A stretch of DNA of 22,957 bases from Plantago elongata (Eukaryota; Streptophyta; Magnoliopsida; Lamiales; Plantaginaceae): positions 1-22,957 of the forward strand of contig JAYMSP010002676.1 of the NCBI GenBank assembly GCA_036897095.1. The letters run 5' to 3'. Position numbers and translations under genes: made by a program. The notes under the pieces are model-generated. The model worked only from the letters and a program-made list of their open reading frames with translations, was not told where the DNA came from and ran no database searches. This document shows positions 7,749 through 17,700 of the stretch, in pieces. Numbering within the stretch: position 1 is the stretch's first letter; each line of letters starts with the position of its first letter.

Positions 7749-10700
7749 CTACACTACGGGTAATCCCTGGCATCTAGAGCAATATAGTTTCTCATTCAGA
7801 ATTTCAGGGTGTGCTTCCCAGAAGCTTGCATCAATTATATTACAATACTTGACCACCACAAGTTTCCGCGTTTTACAAACTGGATCCTCCTCGTTTTTCA
7901 GGACATTCGTCTCCTCCTGCAGGCACGGGTGAAAACATCTTTCAACAATAAAATAAGGCACATCAAGTACTTGACAGATTACCTTATCTTTAAACATGTA
8001 TATATATAGCACTCAATTCTCATCATACATATTGCTGCATATTCAAATTCAAGACTGGTATAAAGTCTAAGACTCATAAACATCATGATGGCAGAAAGAT
8101 ATGAAGAATACGTGACACCAGTAAAGAATAAAAAAATAGCAAAACAGCAAAAAAATATTAACTTGAAACAGTAGAAAGATGAACGCATTTGGAGCAAGGG
8201 GGAAAAAAACAAATGCGGGTGTAATCTAGTCAGCTACAAGTGATTCAGAGATGATAAAATCCAATTGATTAGTTTCCCGCGAGCATTATATATACTATAT
8301 ACTGGGGAGACAAGGTGTATAAATGTACCTTTTCCCAGTAAACAGATGATCCATGGCGGAACATGAGTGGTAATGTGCTGTAATAGTTTGATACACCAGA
8401 GAGCTCATCTAAGAGTAAATTTTTCTCTTTGGTTTGCGTACCCTGCAATAATGCAAAAAAAAATCAGCTCAGACAGTATTTTGACCAGGGTGTAGTACAA
8501 ACAAGCAGAAACTATATTTGCTGACTGGGACGAAGTTATGTGAAATATTCATATTCTGCATTCCTTAAATATATCTCTCATCAGAGAAAATGCACAACAT
8601 TCTCATATTAAATAAAAGAAAAGAAAATGATTACTACTACTTTACTAGTTTTTCGTACTATTTTATCCAGGTTGGCATGAGGCACCAAGCCAGCAGAACT
8701 TAAATGTGATTCTACTCAATACGAGATACTTACATAGTGCCTCATGTATATATGTAGTAAATCAATTCAAAGTCAACAATCCCGACATTTTTCAAGCAAC
8801 ACAAGATATCCGTAAGGAGTACATTAAAGGTCCCCTGAAGTAAAAACCTTCAAGTATTTTTGAGCATCACTTTTACTTTTCCCAGACTTAACAAGCATCC
8901 AGAAGCAAGTGTTGTACTGATTGTTAATGTGACCTGCAAACAGACAATTGGTAAAGATAAGAATGTGCTATTCACTGTACGTGTATTATAAGTATGTGTT
9001 TTGCTTCTCTCAGGTTCTTAGATAAATGAAAAACAAATCTACTAACAGTCTACTTGTCTCCATGCTACATAATCTCGAATATTTTCAGTTGGGTAGCAAA
9101 CAGCTCGGCCATCAAAATATGGTGGGTACTTCATCTCTTTATCAGGGAAAAAATCCTTCCATTTGATTGTGTATAATGAAGTGAATAAAGATACAACTGC
9201 AGAGACGATTTCACTGCAATATAGAGACAATATAATGTGAGCAAACAGCGGAACAAAGAAAGATAACTGAAATTACTAGTGGCATTTACTTCAGAATCTT
9301 GAAGGTCACAAGCAGAAGAAAGGAAATTAATACCACATGGAAAATAAAAATAAAGACTTGTTGCTTCGGAATTGTTTTCCAATAGTCTCTAGTCTATATA
9401 TAACTTTTTATGGCTGGAAGAATAGAAGGCAAACAAATTCACGTGGCAGGAAATTCTGAACCCAACAAAGTGAGAATTCAAGATAAAGCATGATCCAAAA
9501 GCAATCACATTACAGAAGAAACAAAGAAACCATATCTAGAACATTCCCTCCTATTTACAAAAAAAGTTTATAGATCAAATTTATTTACAATGTATACACA
9601 AGATTGACACATTGGCTTACACCATATGTTAACAAATATTAGATAGAAATGGTACCTGACACGTCTTTCATAGAGCTGAGACTCTTTCTTCAAAACAAAG
9701 CTGAAAACTATGAAATACTTTGTTAAAAACAAACATTTAATACAAGCCATAATCTATCAAAACATACTCAATATAAAGGATTTATTACCTGTACTCATCA
9801 CTGTCCCCATAAGAGAAGACAATATCCTTAAACTCCTCTAATAATTCTGCCGCACATGCATTCATCAGGTTGAGTGCTTGCGCATCGTTAGGCTTCTCAA
9901 ATTCATGAACATCAGCAAATCTACAATAATCCCAAAAACACAGCAGCTTAGTTCTTCTCTTTATGACAATTGCAGTTTGAAAATACAAGCCCCATTCAAG
10001 TTGAAAAGTAATGATTATTATGACGAAAATGCTACATAACATTTGTTTGCGCCTGTAACATGAAAATGCATCTAGGCCTCTTGTTTATGATAAATAAACA
10101 CACAAAATGTCTTGGTCTCAACTATATATTGTCATGAATACTCAAATTGGTGATTTATGTACTGGAAGATTCTTTGGAATTTTAAATGGTCAAAGCTAAA
10201 TGGGTTCTTAGCGACAAAGCGCAGCTGAAATAAAGTTTGGAATTTAGGTTGTTATATACAAATATAAGAAGAATAAAAGCAGAGCCAAAGAATGGTCAAT
10301 GAGCTATGCTACAGTTATTAATCTGATTTCTTCGTAAAACATGATAATTCATGAGTTCAGACGCAATTAATGAAATATCAGCTGGCACTACCATTATAAC
10401 ATTCAAACTAGCATAAAAACTAGCATAATTTCAATAATCTTGTATTCTCATCACATAATTGATAGTTATGCAGTTTAAGAAGTTCCTACAATTCATTTTT
10501 TTTAATTTGATGAACTACTGTAGCACCTAAGAGTCTCATAATAATAGGAACATATTGCAATGGAAAAGAATTACTCCCTCCGCCCCATTTGAAATAAAAC
10601 ATATCTCAAATGCACGGTTTTTAAGAAAAATATGTAGTATGTGGTTAAGAATGAGTTTGGGATAGAAAAGTACATGCGTGCCCAATAATGTGTGGTTGAA

Positions 10701-13700
10701 AATGAGTTGTATTGTGGGATTATTTCCATAAATGCAAAATTGTTTCACTTTTGTGGATGTCCAAAACGGAAAATTGTTTCACTTCTAGCGGGACGGTGGG
10801 AGTAACGAATTAGCCATCAAGTTTGCTTTCAATTTCAAGGAACAAGCTGGCATAGTACAGACACGTAAGGCTAAAAGGGCAAAAAGACCAACCCCAAAGA
10901 ATGGCACCAATTTGCAAGAGATCTACTACAAATGTCTTAGAGCATGCATACCAGGAATGTAATCAGTTTATATAGAAAATTCCAGAGAAGTAAAGACTAA
11001 GTATTCTACAGCACCTTTATATTTATTTCTTTTGATTAAGCTACCAATTCTATTTATGCATTATACACTTTTACAGTTCGCCCTTTACAATTTTAACAGT
11101 GAAATTCCAATGCCAACAACTGGAACAGCGCATAAGATTGTGGCAACAACTAGAAATGCTAGGATGGGTGAACACAAAAGGTCTGAATGGTAGTGTATGG
11201 ATTATGATCTGATACTCTCATGTCGGTGTAAAACCAGAATTTATGTACGATGTAATGCAACTGAATTCAGAGAAAAGAAACCCCACAATTGTTCTTTTAT
11301 GAACCTCAATATCATTAATATCATTCAATCTTGGATGTCATTGATTAGCTGATAGCATACTTTTTGAGTTATTATCTAAACATGCAAATCCATATTATGC
11401 AGAAAAAGGACATAAAGGGCACTGATAAATCTGAGAAAGACTATTTAGATTATGAAAATTACACACACACACACACACACAGCATCAAATTAGCAGAAAA
11501 GCATTTACCTATGAAAATGGCAACCATCAACACGAACAACAATCCAAGTAGAAGCCAGGCACGGTTCAAAACAACAATCACGTTGGAATGACTCGATATA
11601 GTCTGGCTTGGGCCTGTTCAGATCTTCAATATATTGACCCAGTTCCTTCACAAGACACTGTTGGTCATTCCAGAACCTTCTAGATGCAATGTTTTTTGAA
11701 TGAAGTGTTATGATCTTCCTTCTAAGTCTTTTGACAGCGCATCCATCGTCTCTGAACTCCACCTCTGCCATCTAAGCCACAATAAAGGGATAACATAGAA
11801 AGATTGAACGCAAGCGTCAGAGTTTGAAAACAAAAAGGAAAAGGGTAGAAACAGAGTGCAGAGGTCAGATTGTTGACGGGTTTGTGGAACTGTGGACTGT
11901 ACAGTGTCAAAAAAGCTTTAAATGATATTTTAAGAATTTCAATTAACTGATAACTGTTTTGAGAGAGTAAAAATTTCTGAATTTCAACAACAGCCTTGGG
12001 AGAGCTAGAGTGAGAATGAGAGTCACATACTTCTGTGTATAGAGTACATGTTCCTTGGCGAAAGATTGTTGGAATATCATTCGTGTAATTTATTTTGAAT
12101 CTCTGGTAAAGCAATTCATTCATGTCTTGCTTTTGATATCCCTGTAAAACAGCAATTAAAATCATAGGTACCTTTTCATACGGTCAATCTAGAAAACAGA
12201 ATGAAGGCAAAGCACATGTATCTTATATGAACAAGTTAATGGAAAAATACAAAATCGTTGATTCATTTAAAGACTAGTTTGCACATGCATGAGACATTCA
12301 TAGAGAAATTATTGTGTAGGCAAGTTGAATATTGGTGAAAGCTATGGGCCTAAATCTAGTCCAACATCAAGTATAAGCTGAAAAGCTTCACAAGCAGAGT
12401 AGATTAACACTGATTAATGATGTTGACTGCTGATCAACAGGGCCAATCAGGTATTTTTTATTCAATACATAAAAGAACAAGAAATGCCAAGGGACAACAC
12501 TCAAGACATGCGGCAATGGTTACTAATATCACGTGCATCATACACATAAATGCATTATGATTGCCAATCACAGCAGCCCATAAGATAACGGTACTGACTA
12601 CCCCATACAGCAGCAATGATTGAGTGAGCAACTTACACTCAATAACGCCCAAGAGCCTAAAGAGAAATATTATCAATCTGTGTACATAGGTTCAATATGG
12701 TGTTCAATGTTATCTAAACCTGGAGGTAACCAATTTATCATCTTTTTCTCCGAGAAAGGACATGTAGAAGGTAGGATGATATGCAGTAACATCTATTTAC
12801 ATAATTTCTCTTTACAATCAAACAATTTAATGTAGTACTCTTAAGATTTAATACTTTATCCAACAGTATTATATGATATCAAAAACTTATGCCACCAATA
12901 TCTACCTCTAAGCTCAAGAAAATCACAAGCCAAACCGTGTAGATGGAAATGAAGAAAAATCCTATTTGGAGTAATAGATTACCATCAAAAGAGATTTTGC
13001 TTCCATTTCTGACTTTCCGCTATTAATCAGCTGCCACAGACATGTATCATGCAGATTATTCGAGTGACCTGCAAAGGATTAAAGGTCTAATAACCAATGT
13101 AAAAAAAAAAAGTTGTGTATTTAGTCTCATGTTAGGCTTCACTGCATTTTCACTGATTTTGGTGGATGGGTGATTTCCCATGCATAAATATGCCGTGCAT
13201 TAAGCATATTGTTAAATGCAAGTTAAAATTTGATATCTATCTGACTAACACAAAGATTTTGAACTAAATGGTGCCTTCGTATTCAAATTCACTGTTATGC
13301 ATGAGATGCACATGAATTAACACTACAATAAGCTTACATTCATTTTGTCTCCAAGCAAGATAAGCTTGAAGAATCTCCAAGGTTGCACAGTAAATAATAC
13401 GTGATTGAAACGAAGGTGCAGATCTCAAGTCCTTCTGCGGAAAGAATTCTTTCCATTTGGTAACATAAATCGATGTGAAGAAGGACACAATGAGTGATAA
13501 TATTTTACTGAAAAATGAACAAAAAAAGGGAATTTGGTGAGGAGCACTTCGTCAGAACCTTAGATAAGAAGAAAGTAGCTGATATATGATATTATGCTTT
13601 GGACCTTAGTTTAACATGAATAACCCTAAAAGATTCATTGTAAATTATTGTAGCTTGTAGCAGGGTGATATGAACCGTTTAGTATATACAAAGTTATAAA

Positions 13701-14725
13701 CAAGCATCAGAAAACATATACTTAGATCTTTCTTTAACAGCAATGTTACAAACTGCTGGTTTATTTGAACTCCAAAAAAGGATTAAAAACATATTCATGA
13801 GTCCTATAGAAAAGATGGACCATTCTTGTTTATGACAACCACGTTCACTTTTCTCTTTTTCATTTGGTCTCTTACATGCTACAAGATGTAATTTCTTAAA
13901 TCATCTGCGAGCCTCGAACCTATATCAATTGTTTTATTCATTTTCAAACGTGATGGACTACATTATGTGACAATATATCTCTTAGTACTGCATTGTTCCT
14001 ACATTTCACATATATAGTGGTGAATGCCACCACTCCTTAGATTTGCAAGTTAAGCTTTCCCCCCAAGATAGAATTACAATTGATGAAACACAATAACAAA
14101 ATAAACTGCATCAAGAGCAGCACAAAACACTAGTCATGGACACCAAATTAGAGTACTAATAGGTACATATGATGTGTGAAGATGCAAACAACATCGCGAG
14201 ATAATATAACTTGCATCAGGCACAAGAATGGTAAAAACATTAACCTGGCACGACGCTGATAGAACTTGGTTCCTCGCTTGAATACGAAACTGGAAAAACA
14301 TAAACCAAGAAGAAAGAGGAGTTTACACCTTTACAAGCAAAAACAATAACTGGAGCCAAAAATAAAACCATAGATTCTTAACCCACAGACCTGTACTCAT
14401 CACTATAACCATAAGAGAAAATGACATCCGGGAACTGTTGGAAAACTGCTCTGGCACAGCAATTCATCAACTCCAACGCTTTCATGTCGTTTGGCTTCTC
14501 AAAGGCATGCACCTCAGAGAATCTATTCAGACATCACAAATCAAATACAACTAAACAGAAACAGATGTAGCTAAAGTGGTAAAGTAATCATGGCTGAAGA
14601 AATGAAAATTTCTACCTGCGGAAATCACGAGCTTGTAGACGAACAACAATTATATTGGCAGGCATAATCTGATGCTCCCTCTCATAGCCTACATTTTTGA
14701 CGTACTCATACTTGCTATTCGCCAT
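7749..14725 (-). CDS. THG1: tRNA-His guanylyltransferase, tandem two-domain plant type (13 coding exons)
   Basis: Thg1 enzymes add the extra G(-1) to the 5' end of tRNA-His, which histidyl-tRNA synthetase needs. I built the model by hand from GT/AG sites and reading frame. Coding exons, in transcript order: 14725-14616, 14522-14391, 14289-14245, 13507-13338, 13068-12983, 12141-12031, 11771-11509, 9920-9789, 9700-9656, 9213-9047, 8933-8848, 8442-8329, 7916-7749. They total 1629 nt, or 542 residues plus a TAG stop, close to the roughly 560 residues I recall for Arabidopsis ICARUS1. All junctions keep one open frame. The start ATG opens MANSKYEYVK, typical of Thg1 N-termini. Domain 1 spans about residues 1-260 and domain 2 about 290-542. 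Domain 2 carries RVDG (D300), SDEY (D347, E348) and HINNQYNT (422-429). Domain 1 keeps SDEY (D78, E79) but not the RxDG aspartate. The protein ends in a YCSRC-containing tail that I do not recognise. Splice sites are predictions without transcript support; the family assignment is very secure. Confidence 0.93.
10574..10802. mobile_element. Stowaway-type MITE in THG1 intron 7
   Basis: A 229-bp element is flanked by TA at 10572-10573 and 10803-10804. Its left end starts CTCCCTCCGCCCCA and the right end, reverse-complemented, starts CTCCCACCGTCCC. This matches the Stowaway (Tc1/mariner-derived) terminal consensus CTCCCTCCGTCCC. It has no coding capacity. Inside are two short direct repeat pairs: AAATTGTTTCACTT twice, near 10737 and 10771, and a GTGGTTAAGAATGAG-like pair near 10640 and 10692. 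It would have been moved by a mariner-type transposase encoded elsewhere. Confidence 0.85.
11461..11481. repeat. (AC)n microsatellite in THG1 intron 7
   Basis: Ten uninterrupted AC units lie in the intron just upstream of the exon 7 donor on the plus-strand coordinate scale, about 28 bp from the exon edge at 11509. It is a likely length-variable marker. Confidence 0.95.
11509..14725 (-). other. THG1: THG1 N-terminal Thg1 domain and linker (exons 1-7), partly degenerate
   Basis: These exons encode residues 1-306: the first Thg1 domain, its C-terminal part and the start of the second domain. The fold signatures are visible: SKYEYVK (4-10), FEKPND (44-49), YGYSDEYSF (74-82), TKWKEFFP and AYLAWRQ. 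The position of the first metal-binding aspartate, normally RxDGR or RIDGR, here reads RLQARDF, so D and G are replaced by Q31 and A32. The histidine motif normally like HINNxYNT reads HSNNLHDT (154-161). From knowledge of the human and yeast enzymes, the lost aspartate binds catalytic metal together with the D-E pair. I infer that this half is impaired or inactive and may serve in folding, dimer- or tetramer-like assembly, or tRNA contacts. A linker with KRLRRK (232-237) and NIASRRFWN follows. Confidence 0.85.
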
Positions 14726-14761
14726 TTGCTTGCTTGAGTTAGTTAACACAGACAGCTTAAC

Positions 14762-14909
14762 CTGAAAAGGAAACCAAAATATATTGTTCGAAAAAAAGTA
14801 CACACACACAAATCAACAAACAGGTGGTGAGCAACAATGAAGGTCAGTATTATTAATCAAACAATTATGATACATCGAAATTGTTTAGTATAGATTACTA
14901 AGGACTTAC
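14762..14909 (-). other. THG1: Predicted 5'-UTR intron of THG1
   Basis: Upstream of the start codon on the minus strand is a good acceptor (TTTTCAG, exon from 14761) and 148 nt further up a donor of the form CTTG/GTAAGT (exon end at 14910). The open frame runs upstream past the ATG only into this acceptor, so the leader is probably spliced here. The intron contains a short CA run near 14800-14812. The non-coding first exon would run from about 15040 to 14910. Confidence 0.55.
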
Positions 14910-15029
14910 CAAGAACACAAGCGTACCAATTTAATTGAAGCCAAAGCTAGAAACTCTGTTACAGACAAAGAATTACTGAAGCATGAAAAGAAGATGAATT
15001 GGAAGCAGAATTGCAGCAATTGGTGAAGT

Positions 15030-15160
15030 TTCAGCGCGCTCTAATTCTTTCATAGAGATTTATGGCGAATTATTAAATCGGGAATTGGAAGGATTTATTA
15101 GGCATTGTCCGTGGGCTTTCACTTATCAACCTATTTAGTAGCTGGCCCAAATTCGAGTTT
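15030..15160 (-). promoter_or_regulatory. Probable THG1 promoter region with two site II (TGGGCY) motifs
   Basis: Just upstream of the predicted first exon are two site II type motifs, TGGGCT at 15112-15117 (plus strand) and TGGGCC at 15144-15149 (read on the minus strand). These motifs, bound by TCP factors in plants, are common in promoters of translation-related and housekeeping genes. A weak TATA-like stretch (TTTAATAA on the minus strand) lies near 15070-15077. The transcription start is not defined by sequence alone. Confidence 0.4.
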
Positions 15161-15167
15161 ATTAATG

Positions 15168-15712
15168 GGAGATTGGTACTGTTGGATTACTAAAGAAAAC
15201 CCATTGGGAATTTGGGACAAGGGAGGAACTAATTCACTTGGGAAATTAAGGTAACCCGTTGGATGGTCCAAACCATTTTACTTGTGTTGCTCAAAGAAAG
15301 AGGTTTGCGGCTACTGAATTGGGAACTAATGCTCATGATTTATCAAATATTGAAATCTTATAACGGAACTCATTACTCTATAAAAAATTCAGTACCAACA
15401 TATAATTCTACTTTTCATAAATGTGTGTTAAACACAAAAAAATAAGACTCAACAAATAGACTTGAACATAAAAAAATTTAAATAATTTGAATTTACTTTT
15501 TTTTATTTTTCACTAATATATACTTATGCGATTAATTCAGTCGAGCACTATCGGGCCCGTTTTGAAGAGGCAACAAATATTTTTATATTTACAAGGCTCA
15601 AACTCAAGACCTTGTTTAAGTAAACTCAAACCCTATTTGAGCCAACTACCGTTGGTAGTAAATTGAGTTTTAGATAACTAGAAAACTAATGATAAATCAA
15701 AGTATACTGATA
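15168..15712. other. AT-rich spacer upstream of THG1, no gene
   Basis: Only a 60-codon frame (15263-15445) without recognisable features. A short inverted segment around CTCAAACTCAAGACCTTG / CTCAAACCCTATTTGAG (15588-15640) is the only structure seen. Confidence 0.5.
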
Positions 15713-15714
15713 TA

Positions 15715-15967
15715 CTCCATTCTATCCCATATAGCTTTACACACTTTCATTTTTATCTGGTTCATAATATTTTATACATTATTAAAAATAATTAACTTAT
15801 CTCACATCCAACAAATAGTACTAGTAAACAATCTAGCTTGCATACAATTAAATATTTTACCACTAAAATTACGTTTTTATCCACTTCATATTTTATTATC
15901 ACTTTATTTTTTCATATAACATTATATGTCAACACTAATTTATTTAAGTTCTTTGGGATGGAGTGAG
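15715..15967. mobile_element. Stowaway-like MITE upstream of THG1
   Basis: A 253-bp AT-rich segment is flanked by TA at 15713-15714 and 15968-15969. The left end reads CTCCATTCTATCCCATA and the right end, reverse-complemented, reads CTCACTCCATCCCAAAG. These are diverged versions of the Stowaway consensus ending in the conserved TCCCA. The open frame of 76 codons that lies inside it (15689-15919) is AT-rich and has no recognisable protein character. The element is older than the intron 7 copy, judging by its diverged ends. Confidence 0.7.
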
Positions 15968-16303
15968 TAATAAACAACTGCGTATCAGTCAAATGCTTGC
16001 AGACATATAATATTACCTTTGATTAATCCGTCAATAAATTTAAGTTTTAAATATAAATTTAATTTTCAAATATACCATCAAATGTTTAATTAAAATTCAG
16101 TGAAATCTTACTTTTTAATTATTATTAATCGTAAATATTTTAAATGTAACATATATGGTGGGACGCAAGAAGTATACTGTTTGGAGGTTGAAGTAATATA
16201 ATAAATGCATATTTTGAGATTTTAATTATGGTATGACAACTGTCGGGGATGTTATCAACCTTGAAAGACTTAACCCCTGCCCCGTATATAACATTTTTTC
16301 AAT

Positions 16304-17700
16304 GAATAATGTTAATCATCGCAATATTTATCAAATTTCGGGAGTGGTTTTGCACATCATGATTACACTTAGATCCTCATCGTGTATAACACAATATTGG
16401 CAATGAATATTATTTTCTATGGCAATATTTATCATGTCTAGGGAGTAGTTTTGCGCATCAAGATTGCCCGTGTATAGCACATTGAAAGGGACACCAAACA
16501 GTCACTAGAAATTTAGATATGCGGTCTCTAGATAATTTATTTACATACGTATATCGACGATGTTAAGAAAATATCGATGATATTAATCAAAACGTTTATG
16601 TTGGACTTAGTCCATCAAGGTAACTTGTTAGGGTTACACTCGTAATATTATTTAAACAGGTGTAGCCGCCATTCTATTATTCTGGCTATGTTGGGCTTAG
16701 CCGATCAGGATTTACTTGTTAGGGTTACACTCGTAATACTATTTAAACAGGTGTAGCCGTCATTCTATTATTATGGCTATGTTGGGCTTAGTCCATCAGT
16801 GTTTACCTGTTAGGGTTACACTCCTAATACTATTTAAACATGGGTAGCCGACATTTTATTATTATTAATAATGTTATTATCACGATATCTATAAAATTTG
16901 GGGGTGGTTTGCACATTAGGATTTTCCTTAGATCTTCATCATGTGTAACATAATATTCGCAATGAATATTGATTTCAATCGCAACATATTCAGTTTAGGG
17001 AGTGGTTTTGCGCATCAGAATTGCACATGTATGGCACATTGAAAGGGATATCAAACAGTCACTAGGAATTTAGATATACAGTCTCTAGATAATTTATCTA
17101 GATACGAATCTACAATGTGAAGAAAATATCGATGATATCAATCAAAACATCTACGTAGGACTTAGCCCATCAGGGTTTACTTGTTAGGGTTACACTCGTA
17201 ATACTTTTTAAACAGGGGTAGCCTCCATTCTATTATTATGACTATGTTGGACTTAACCCATAACGGTTCACTTGTTAGGGTTACACTCCTAATACTATTT
17301 AAACAGGGGTAGCCGACATTTTATTATTGTGAATAATGTTATTATCACAATATCTATCAAATTTTGGGAGTGGCTTGCATATCAAGATTTCCCTTAGATC
17401 CTCATCATGTGTAACACAATATTCGCAATGAATATTGTTTTCTATCGCAACATATCCAGTTTAGGGAGTGGTTTTGCGCATCGGAATTGCCCGTGTATGG
17501 CACATTAAAAGGAATATCAAACAATCACTAGATATTTAGATATACGGTCTCTAGATACGCATCTACGTTGTTAAGAAAATATCAATTATATTAATTAAAA
17601 CATCTATGTTGGACTTAGCCCATTAGGGTTTACTTATTAGGGTTACATTTATAATAATATTTAAACATGTGTAGTTGTCATTTTATTATTCAGTGTTATA
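16304..17700. repeat. Nested (higher-order) tandem repeat block, inner copy number 3-2-1
   Basis: Three outer units follow each other, aligned by a TTAGATC-T-TCATC segment; the matching GCACATC-like point is at 16352, 16911 and 17378, spacings of 559 and 467 bp. Each outer unit has a roughly 260-275-bp head followed by copies of an inner unit of about 91 bp containing GTTAGGGTTACACTC and TTTAAACA. The inner core starts at 16628, 16718 and 16809 in unit 1, at 17183 and 17274 in unit 2, and at 17636 in unit 3. The 92-bp difference between outer spacings equals one inner copy. It has no coding frame, and no terminal inverted repeats were found. Confidence 0.9.

Larger units (their letters stand above)
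7749..11545 (-). other. THG1: THG1 C-terminal Thg1 domain (end of exon 7 to exon 13), catalytically complete by motif
   Basis: This half begins within exon 7 at about residue 290 (WIVVRVDGCHFHRF). It keeps the metal-binding aspartate (D300 in RVDG), the pair D347-E348 in YGDSDEYSF, FEKPND (313-318), KWKDFFPD, GRAVCYP, DYVAWRQ, the HINNQYNT signature (422-429), and GTQTKEKN with FRHGSSV. The final exon carries NIIDASFWEAHPEIL, which echoes the NIASRRFW segment closing the first domain, so the unit boundary is after this motif. The expected residues for guanylyl transfer are therefore present here and not fully in the first half. Intron 7, which interrupts this half after R306, is 1588 nt and carries a Stowaway MITE. 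Confidence 0.88.

Noticed and set aside
11722-12165. 147-codon minus-strand frame as an independent gene
   Set aside because: It reads through THG1 exon 6 into intron 6; only the part 12141-12031 is coding in the spliced model.
16628-17650. TTAGGGTTA in the inner repeat as interstitial telomeric repeat
   Set aside because: It occurs once per 91-bp unit and not in tandem, and the plant telomere unit is TTTAGGG, so it is not telomeric.
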